This document shows positions 55,620 to 64,000 of a stretch of DNA of 64,000 nucleotides, piece by piece. The stretch comes from Pseudeuparius sepicola (lineage: Eukaryota > Arthropoda > Insecta > Coleoptera > Anthribidae), in NCBI GenBank assembly GCA_963920635.1, contig OY987305.1, positions 20,856,876-20,920,875 of the forward strand, given 5' to 3'. Every line of letters starts with the position of its first letter. The first letter of the stretch is position 1. Under the pieces are notes generated by a model, which saw nothing but the letters and a program-made list of their open reading frames with translations, was not told the DNA's origin and did not search any database. Position numbers and translations under genes: made by a program.

Positions 55620-55910
55620 ATGGAAGTCGAGGAGATTCCACCAAGTCATGACTGCGAAGAAGACCAATGGGGTGAAGGCGCTGCTACCGAATCCCAATCT
55701 TGGGGTGAAGATCAATCCTGAGACAAAAGTTGAACTCAAGACCAATCCTGGGGGCACAGACCACTACTGGGGACATCTGGAGGGGTGCTACCAACCAAGG
55801 GCGGTGGAGAGAAACGGTCTCCGCCAAGTTCCTCCGGGAATGAGCAAATCGGCGGGAATTCCGCAATCAGGAGCGGGATGCAGTGGCTCAGGGGCAATCT
55901 GTATAACTAA
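55620..55910 (+). pseudogene. Small acidic, Trp-containing ORF with two in-frame TGA
   Basis: ATG at 55620 starts an acidic frame (MEVEEIPPSHDCEEDQWGEG) in which DQW, SQSWGEDQS and QDQSWG recur. Two TGA codons (55719-55721 and 55731-55733) fall where the repeat has Trp, consistent with TGG-to-TGA changes. The frame then runs to TAA 55908-55910 within an AATAAA signal. A competing 88-codon frame at 55648 has no such regularity. A TATA-like tttaaatag lies near 55393. I do not recognise the product. It follows the repeat modules above and could be the decayed early gene of a virus-like element, which is inference. Confidence 0.35.
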
Positions 55911-55914
55911 ATAA

Positions 55915-57520
55915 AAAAATTTAAACTTATCTTGTTTTTTATGAACTACCACAACATTTAAAAGCAAAAACGAATCATATATTTACAAAAATATCAAAGA
56001 TTTCAACGAAATCTTTGTACAAGTACCGATCGAATATTTGACCCATTCCTACAGCCTTTATTTTTCAAGAAAAAATAAAAAGTTGTACTGAACCGCTAGG
56101 ATCTGTTATCAGATGAAACAAATGAGCATCGCAAAGTTGTGAAAAAACTTTTTATGGAACACCCTGTATATTTAGGATTTTTTTTATTACGATATATACA
56201 TGTTTGATTTCGCATGATAGTACATGATATAAATAATCGCAACCCTTCAATATAATTTTATGTTGATTTTTTGAAAAATAAAGGTTGTAGTAATGAGTTA
56301 AAATGTACGAGAACACGCTGTACATGGTTCAATAGCTGTCAATGTTATCAATATAAAAATTTCGATCTTTTTTAATATGACAAACTCAACTAATAAAAAT
56401 TTACGCAGTCTAGTGCATTGCTACTAAAACTTGATACTTCCGTTCGTTCATCCTAGATTACAACGTGATAAAATAATAAGATACTTAAATTACGCAATGC
56501 ATTTCGCACTATGCTATATTTGCAAACCAAGGAACTCGCGCGAAACTAAAACGTGCTTTAGGCGTCTAATCCCAGACGGTGAAAAGAAAGTGCTTTTTTC
56601 GAAGGCATTACGTTAGAAAGATATATGTACTTTCACACATTTTGTTGGAATTAATAGTATAAAGTGATAGTTTTACGTTTTTACAGAGTATATTTTTTTT
56701 AAATTATGTTTCTCGGAAGCTACGAAATGCAAATATCAACGTCAAAAAATGAAAAGAAAGTGTTTTTTCGACGACTGGACAGCGATTGCTTTTTATGAAA
56801 GAGAAAATGCAAAAATTGCATATCGCACGATCGTGCGAGATCAAAATACAACTATGCAAGATTGCAAGAACAGAACACCGGATCTAATCAATCGAGGTAA
56901 AAAATCTATGCTCCAATTTCTTAGGTCGTCAATCTGATGCGTCAGCTAGATCGAAAAATGCAACTCTACAAAAAGAAAATATTTCGCATGAAAAAATTTG
57001 TTGAAATCTTATGTACGTTGAAAACACATTTTTTTTCTTCTGATATATCTTATGTGGATATACCACGTTTGGATTTTTAAAACAGAGAACACTCGATATT
57101 TTTAACTTTTTTTCAGATCATTAGAAATTTTGACTAAAAATGATAGTATAAAATTACCAGTCAAAAAATTATCCCGCTGTACCCGCTTCCATGCACTTTG
57201 ACTTCCCAATTCGCGTTCGAACCTCCCACCCTATACTAAAAACAACGTAGAAAAAGTTAATTGGGGTCTACAAATATTTTTATGTATGCTAGCTAAAAGC
57301 TGCCGAATATATTTTTCAATTTTTGTTGCATCTTTATCTTATAATAACATACCCTCAGAGTCCAAACTATTTTAAAAACATTCAGTCACTGCAATCCTTT
57401 TCGTTACACGAGTTATATTCACCTAGAAATTGATATCAGTTAAATATTTTGACAGGGTATTCTAATATCTTTGTTATTTTAAAGGCTGCTGCCAATGGAA
57501 ATTTTTTAATCTACAGTAGT
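55915..57520. other. Intergenic, no gene seen
   Basis: AT-rich with MITE-like ends (caccctgtat near 56163). Short frames at 56431 and 56749 have no domain; they share a gaaaagaaagtg phrase. Confidence 0.4.
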
Positions 57521-57957
57521 ATACCGACCACTTTCTTCGACTTATGTTCCATTTCTCAGTTTTTCCTTCAAAATGATATCAAAATATACATACTACACTA
57601 AAATCCTTGTCAAATTTTAGTTTTGACGTCTTTTTAACAGATTTTTGGCACTTTCACTTGGGATCATAACAGATTTTACTCGCTGTGAAAAACAAATTTG
57701 TCCGGTTTATTTCATGTTGTTGTCAACATTTTAATCCTACAATAATATAGGTACCGACCACTTTCTTCGACTTATGTTCCAATTCTCAGTTTTTCCTTCA
57801 AAATGATATCAAAAAATACATACTACACTAAAATCCTCTTCAAATTTTAGTTTTGACGTCTTTTTAACAGATTTTTGGCACTTTCACTTGGGATCATAAC
57901 AGATTTTATTCGCTGCGAAAAACAAATTTGTCCGGTTTATTTCATGTTTTTGTCAAC
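57521..57957. repeat. 230-bp tandem duplication
   Basis: Copies start at 57521 and 57751 with the block accgaccactttcttcgact and run for about 205 bp with few changes. Confidence 0.85.
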
Positions 57958-58482
57958 AATTAAAAGTACAGGCTTCCTCATGTTAAAGTACTCGTTTTAA
58001 TACGCGCATTCGAATTATTCTTTAGTTGACCATGATTTATCATTTTTGAGATTAATTAAAATATTGTCATCATGTAGACCATCTGTTACCAAATTATGAT
58101 AAACTTTGCCTGTCAAAAACTATCCCTCCCCACTCTCAGAGAGAATTATAACGATAAAATTGAAATATAGCGGCATCTATTGATTAAAACACATTTCATA
58201 AAACAGTGCAAACCCGCAAGTACCTATATTCGCATAACAGATTACTGCTTAAGAACTTTTCTGTCCATTTATAAGTACAAGAATTTTAGTCCTCCTGGTG
58301 GCATAGGTTTAAAACGCATGAATCAATTTAAAATGAAGGACGTGGAACAATGAAAATACAAAGTAATCTTTAAAATATTCATAATGCTTTTCAGTCTTAC
58401 ACTCTCTTACCTGGCACAGAAACTTATGGAAATTAACATTAAGAAGTTCCAGATAATCATATACCAAAAATTCGAAAAATCT

Positions 58483-59104
58483 ATACAGGGCGAGTGACAT
58501 CTAAAGGCAGAGCCGAAAACAAAATGTAGAACTCATTAAATAAGCACATATGCTTAATAAACATTAGCCCAAAAACGCTTGGTTCTCCATATATAGCGTG
58601 TTGAAAATTTTAACGTATTTTTGAAATCTTTTCCGAGCCCGTTTAAGAATTTCAACCAAATTTGATACACATTATTGGTTGTGCAATAATTTTGACCTGT
58701 TTAGATGACCAGCGGCGTGGATACAAGTAGTTACTCTAAATAATTGTAAAAAAAGGAATACGGTGCTGTGCAAAACCAAAAATTTTGTCTTTTTTGGATA
58801 GCCCATTCAATTTGGAACAAAAAGAGCCTCTAGCTATATTTTTATTTCTACTACAGTTTCTTCGTAATTTCGGATTTTTTAAACTAGTGCCAAGGTGATT
58901 ATGCTATAGCATTTAAAATAAAATTATTTATATCTACGCCGCTGCTCATCTAAACAGGTCAAAATTATTGCAAAACCAATAATATGTATCAAATTTTGTT
59001 GTAATTCCTAAACGGGCTCGAAAGAAATTAAAAAATATATGTTAAGCGAAGTCTACCTTGTGTTTTCGGCCCTGCCTTTAAATGCGACTCACCCTGTATA
59101 ACAG
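58483..59104. repeat. MITE/fold-back with tacagggcgagt ends
   Basis: tatacagggcgagtgacatc at 58484 and its imperfect complement near 59080-59100 border arms of about 230 and 150 bp. Noncoding. Confidence 0.6.
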
Positions 59105-60815
59105 GTTTGAAAATGGTTGCAAAGTGCAAAATCTCGTTGCAAAAATCATCCCACAGATCTTATAAATAAATGGAAAGTAACGTTCTGGAATGTAGAACCT
59201 AATATATTTATTGGAACGGAGTTTGGTGACAGGCTACTTCAACACCACTGATCTGTCAAATTTGACGGCTGTATAAAAATTCTCGTAGGTAATCTAACCT
59301 AACCTATTCAGTAATCTGTGGTAGGTAATATTCTTACCATATATAGCTTGTTAAGTTGTGAGTCCTCCATGCCAAGATACTTATATGAATAAAAAGGAAA
59401 GAACTGCTGTAAGCATGTCAACAGAATTACTTAGATTTAAATGAATGTTTCCTTAAAGGAGTATATAAAATAGTTCTGAATCGTTTAGTGTTTAATGAAT
59501 TATAAGAATTAGTTAACAAATAATAATAATTCTCACCCTCATAATACAACCAAACTAAGAGTAGGTACCCCAGAAGCAAATGCTTTTGCGGAGGAGGGGT
59601 GGCAATTACTATTGTCTTTGAGAGACTAGGATAGCATTCGCTCTAATTGAAAAAAGCAGCTAGTGTATTTTTTAATCGTTTATTTAACCCAAGCAACAAT
59701 GAACTGCTGTAGATATTTATTTTAGAAGTGTAGATTTATTTTCTTAATATTTTTGTAAACCATTGTCGTTCAATCAGTAGTCTCTGAATGATTCCAATAA
59801 TCAATTTCACAATCAATAATGAAGAACATTTTGTTATATAGTAGATCATAGATTTTTAATGGGTGAACTATTCCGTGTCAGAAAACGAACGATTTTTAGG
59901 TATCATTCTAATTTTATAGTACGCAAAACTTCTAAATAAATTTAGCATCGGGTACCTGGGCGAAAGGAATCCATTTTATAAGATATTTCAACACAAATTG
60001 TGAATATTCGAATGAACTTTTTTTTGAAAGGTCTTATAAAACCGCTTTTTTTTGCTACCGTTTTGAAAATGCAAATCCAGGGATTTTTATATCCTGGTTC
60101 TCATTCAAACCATTTAGCGAATTTTTTTATTTAAAATCTGACATCACGGTGTTAATCGGAACATCCAGTATACCAAACAATGACGTCAGAACTTATAGAC
60201 AGGTTTGTTTTGATAAACGCTTGACGCCCAGAACTAATCACAATCTAAGCGCTCCATTAAATTATTCCGAAAATGTCGCGAGATTGTCAGAAATTGTCCC
60301 TTTTTGTCCAGCCGTAGCGAACTTATTTCGACTGTGGGCTCGGAGGCTGGCGTCGTTAGACCATCCCGCGAGTCTTCAGGTGAGGTTCCGGTGCTTCCGG
60401 CGCCCCCAAACAAGAAAAAACATGCGATATCTAAGTGTGACTCGGGAGGAACTACAACCGGGAATCATCGGGTGTACAGTTGGTTGACTTTCTGTCTTTG
60501 TTTGAAGCATGTTGTTAGAGTAGTATGGATATATTTAATCTTGGAGTCAAAATAAAGGGCATTTTAACAATGGGGCACCGCGTCTATAGGTTTTGACGTC
60601 ATTGATACAAAATTTTAGTCAAAAATATACCGGGAGTTACTTTCTGCAAGGTGCCAAAAGAGGAATTTTAAAGGTATATGGTGAGTGAATTATGCCATGG
60701 AATTGCTTCAAAAAGTCGAACGGTCAAAGGAAGAAGCGACTCGAAGCGACTATGAAAAACGACTAGACTACTCGAAAAACGTCTAAACGACTCGAAAAGC
60801 GGCAAACCATGGAAT
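59105..60815. other. Intergenic with repeat fragments
   Basis: 59505-59570 echoes the Harbinger coding strand around 44090-44140 (taataataattctcaccctc), likely a small relic. 60000-60180 is a fragment of the tacagggtgtcc family. No intact gene. Confidence 0.45.
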
Positions 60816-60819
60816 ACCA

Positions 60820-60955
60820 TCAAAGGCCATGGAATGCCATCGAATGCCATGGAATACCATCGAATACCATGGAATACCATCGAATACCATGAAATACCAT
60901 GAAATACCATCAAAGACCATGGAATACTATCGAAAACCACGGAATACCATAAATG
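60820..60955. repeat. Minisatellite of (gaataccatc/g)n
   Basis: About 12 copies of a 10-bp unit ccatggaata/ccatcgaata. Frames on both strands across it are artefacts. Confidence 0.85.
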
Positions 60956-61243
60956 GTCTTGGGTACCCCTATATGAAAAATTTGCCTCGGGGCGAGCATA
61001 AAAGGAAATTATATCATATAATTATCATCACTCTCAGTTAAAGACATGTCTTTGTCACTTGAGATTGAACCTAGGAGTTATGGTATCCAACACACCAATG
61101 ACGGATTAGTCATGGGACAAATACCAGTAACCGTTGAAGATAACGTATTATCCTTGTTTATGAGACTAGTTAGCTTTTGCTTATGGCGGAATTTCTATAT
61201 ATTAATAGATTTAGTTGCTTGTGTCGGCCTCTAAGGACCAAAT

Positions 61244-61355
61244 CTAAAACTAACGGAGATTTGATTCACAAGGCGCCACCTATTATCAAAATCTAAAACA
61301 ACGGAGATCTATGATCGGATTCACAAGGGCGCCACCTATTATCAAAATCAAAAAC
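61244..61355. repeat. Two-copy ~55-bp direct repeat
   Basis: The phrase acaaggcgccacctattatc (and its variant with one extra g) with a preceding acggagat block occurs twice. Confidence 0.6.
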
Positions 61356-61439
61356 CTTAGCGCTTCTTACTCGATCTCGTTTAGAAACCTGTCACGCTAC
61401 GCAGATCCCATACGGAACCTTCAGTCAACGCATACGGTG

Positions 61440-61620
61440 TATATTCGCAGACTTATCGATCGGCAGTGACGTCACTGGAGCCCTCAGCCGGTTTGTTTAC
61501 TCTTGGCACAGCCGACCAGAGTAATAAAAACGGTTGAAAACGACTTTTTCTATAGTTTTTGTATCGATCTCTGAGTCATCACCGGTCAGCCGGCCACCGA
61601 ACAACCATGCCTCCCAAGGT
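61440..61620 (+). other. Possible host promoter and first exon
   Basis: A less AT-rich block with a TGACGTCA palindrome at about 61467 ends in ATGCCTCCCAAG followed by GT (61608-61621), which could be a short first coding exon. No second exon was found; low confidence. Confidence 0.25.
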
Positions 61621-62336
61621 CATTATATTCTATTTTGACGCATTATATTACAAATGAACTTTAGGTGTTGAAAATAATTACGGAAACAATAATTATAATA
61701 AAGTTTATTCAGATATTTACAATTATATACCAGCTATACCTTGGTATTGAAAACATTTTAAATAATAAACTGAAATAATCCTCAACAAAAATTTGCTTGT
61801 GCATGCTTTCGTTGATTGAGGATTCCTTCCTTCATCGACGAGGCTTTTAACGAGGATAAGATCACAGACCTATACAGGATGTCTATTAAAGGGGAGCCAG
61901 TCAAGAATATCTTGATAAATATGCATTTTTCGGTTTCGGACAACTTTCTTTGAAAGAAAAGATTGCTTTTTTGATGGTCTAACTTTATGCAAAAGCATAT
62001 TCGAGAATTACGGCCTATACTTTCCGAGATAATTTTGAAAAACCTTTGTAAAAACCGCCTTGTTTTAAGAGTTACCGAAAAAATTCTTAATGACGTTTGT
62101 GGGCAAAACTGACTGCTTTCAGTTTACTTTATTAGAATTTGGAAAAAGGCCACCGTTTATAGCACTAAAAAAAACTCAGCTGGCATGCTAGAAAATTTTA
62201 AAACTGTCCAAGATAGTTTTACCTTTACCACAGGATAAACAAGACCTTTACCAATACCTCCTGAGAAATTTCCAAGATTTGCAAAATAGTAGTTATGTTG
62301 TGAAATATAGCGTTGATTTCCATCGACGAATGTAGG

Positions 62337-63776
62337 TATACAGGGTGAGTTTTTTCGATGCCCACTATGGGGATCTCGGAAACTAGCAGAGCTAGAACAA
62401 AGGTTAAATGGGAAAAGAATTGCGGTTTTAAATGCGCAATCTAATTTGCTATTTTTCATAAGATCTCTGTAGCTCCGTTATTTCTGATTATACAGAAAAA
62501 CTCTAGAGACAAAAATTGTAGATAATTTTGGGCTTAATAAGATAATCTGATCCAATTTTTTTATGTTGTTTCTGATTTTTGAGATATGACATAAACTTGT
62601 GTTTTTTTTATGTAAATCATAGTTGGCTAAGGCCTTATAAAATCGGCCATTTTTTGAGCTTTCCAAAGATATAATACTCGACATAGTTATTATAAAAAAT
62701 GAAAGAGCTATGGCTAATTTTCTGATTTTTTTCAAAATTTTCACGTAGTCAGCCATGGAATATTTTCATAATTACATTCTATTTTATAATTAGACATTCT
62801 TCAAACTTCCTAATATTTTGTTTTTAGCTGGTATCAAAATGTAACAAAATAAAACAAAAATTAAATAACTCAAATTCAAATTATTATTATTTTAAAAGGT
62901 CACCTTTTAAAATAAAAAAGGTGTTCAAACAATCTATCATTATTCTTTACGCAAATATTGCATCTTTTTAAAACTGAATTTGTCGCCTTTCTTAGAGAGC
63001 CCCTGTCAATACTGGCAATTGCTTCTAAAACAGCTGCTCTTAATTCAACAGTCTCGTACTTTATTTTGTACTATTCCCCACAAAAGGAAATCCAAAACAG
63101 ACAAATTGGGGGATCTGGGCTGCCAGGAAATAGGTATATTTCTCCCTATCAAACTATTTGGATATAGCTGATCTAGGTAATTTCTTACGGGCAGATAATT
63201 ATGTGATGGAGCTCCATCATGATAATTTTTGTTACATTTTGTTACCAGCTAAAAATAAAATATTTGAAAGTTTGAAGTATGTCTTATAAAATAGAACGTA
63301 ATTATGAAAATATTCTATGGCTGACTATGTGAAAATTAAGAAAAAAATCAGAAAATTAGCCATAGCTATTTTATTTTTTATAATAACTATGCCGAGTATT
63401 ATATTTTTGAAAAGCTCAAAAAATGGCCGATTTGATAAGGCCACAGCCAACTATGATTTACATTTAAAAAAACACAAGTCTATGTCATATCTCAAAAATC
63501 ACAAACAACATAAAAAATTGAATTACATATCTACAATTTTTGTCTCTACAGTTTTTCTGTATAATCAGAAATAACGGAGCTACAGAGATCTGATGAAATA
63601 GCAAAAAAATCACTATTTTCAAAATATCTAGTGAGCCATGAACTTTTTTAAAAATCCAAAAGGGGCATTAGATTGAGCATTCAAAACTGCAATTCTTTCC
63701 CCATTTAACCTTTGTTGTAGTTCTGCTAGTTTCCGAGATCCCTATAGTGGGCATCGAAAAAAACTCACCCTGTATA
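62337..63776. mobile_element. Inverted-repeat element with tacagggtgagt ends
   Basis: Arms 62337-62850 and 63229-63776 are imperfect reverse complements (about 500 bp each), ending tacagggtgagttttttcg. The frames at 62478-62756 and 63317-63574 are mirror copies of each other, created by the arms. The centre carries a transposase fragment, so this is a non-autonomous derivative. Confidence 0.8.
62960..63235 (-). pseudogene. Mariner/Tc1-type transposase fragment
   Basis: The - strand reads HDGAPSHNYLPVRNYLDQLY, then SLIGRNIPISWQPRSPNLSV and LDFLLWGIVQNKV. This is the second catalytic D block (DGAPxH), the WIGR and WPPRSPDL-type stretch and the final D-F-x-x-WG of a mariner-type (IS630-Tc1-mariner) transposase found in many insects. 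It is followed by a stop. The N-terminal two thirds are missing. It sits in the middle of an inverted-repeat element, indicating internal deletion or capture. Confidence 0.85.
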
Positions 63777-64000
63777 TACAGTGTCTGCCAGAAAGTTGGA
63801 CACAAATGGGAATTTTCTATATTTGAAGTTTCTCAGAAAAAAATTTAGTCTTGATAAAAGTTGGTACTTTTGCTTAAACTCAAAATATACCCGAAAAATT
63901 TTAAAATTTCTATTCGTATACAGGGAAGGTTGAAAAATACTTATGAAAATTCCTCAAGAGTAAAGTACCCTTATTTTTAGAACTACAGCACTATGGCACT
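63777..64000. repeat. Start of another MITE (tacagtgtctgccagaaagt)
   Basis: The sequence resembles that near 41360 and continues past the window edge. Confidence 0.45.

Noticed and set aside
60668..60940. 90-codon frame with repeated Trp/Tyr/Ser/Met pattern
   Set aside because: Pure translation of a 10-bp minisatellite.
62478..62756. 92-codon frame with a paralogue at 63317-63574
   Set aside because: The two are mirror copies in the arms of an inverted-repeat element; no domain and no coding constraint visible.

Overview
The window looks like nuclear DNA of an arthropod, most likely an insect. It is AT-rich, gene-poor and packed with eukaryotic transposon families: Polinton/Maverick, PIF/Harbinger, Tigger/pogo, Tc1/mariner-like, DIRS-like, Penelope-like and many fold-back or MITE-type repeats. 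The introns I could reconstruct are very short (50-66 nt). No intact, recognisable host housekeeping gene was found, and no tRNA, rRNA or CRISPR array. The genus cannot be named from the sequence alone.

The centrepiece is one Polinton/Maverick (adintovirus-like) element at about 24.2-38.1 kb. Left to right on the + strand it carries a 175-codon exonuclease-like gene, a 1245-aa protein-primed type family B DNA polymerase, and a 70-aa protein with one CHHC zinc finger of the GTSF1/U11-48K type. Everything else is on the - strand: a PC4-like protein (tentative), the chromodomain integrase, two tandem fibre-like paralogues, a DUF8207-type protein, the packaging ATPase, a BIR-RING inhibitor-of-apoptosis protein, a small membrane glycoprotein, the major capsid protein (broken near its N terminus), a repeat-bearing small ORF, the penton-like minor capsid protein, the adenain-type protease, a phospholipase A2/pVI-like minor capsid protein, and a small OB-fold-like protein. 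Together they form a replication, integration and virion-assembly set. Many genes have a TATATA-type box shortly upstream, and several stop codons lie inside the AATAAA signal. Most frames are open. The clear lesion is a one-base frame change in the capsid gene. The protease frame has no useful ATG and joins the phospholipase frame at a canonical A AAA AAC heptamer, which may be a programmed -1 frameshift site. The right flank has a strong hairpin; I could not find matching terminal inverted repeats.

Just left of the element, a divergent four-exon gene on the - strand (23.08-23.91 kb) can be rebuilt from perfect GT-AG, phase-0 junctions. Its product is unknown.

Elsewhere: a DIRS-like RNase H remnant interrupted by an insertion with a 12-bp target duplication (12.0-12.9 kb); a near-perfect palindrome of a GIY-YIG endonuclease domain from a Penelope-like element (17.8-18.6 kb); a 1.4-kb fold-back (20.4-21.8 kb); a THAP-domain remnant (41.8-42.0 kb); a complete Harbinger element with TTA duplications (43.37-47.19 kb); two nested Tigger elements with TA duplications plus a third insertion (48.88-54.11 kb); a 44-bp minisatellite rich in AGGTCA, followed by CRE/GGCGGGAA-type modules and a small broken ORF (54.4-55.9 kb); and an inverted-repeat element containing a mariner-type transposase fragment (62.3-63.8 kb). 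Remaining stretches are AT-rich intergenic sequence with scattered MITE ends of the type tacagggtgt.
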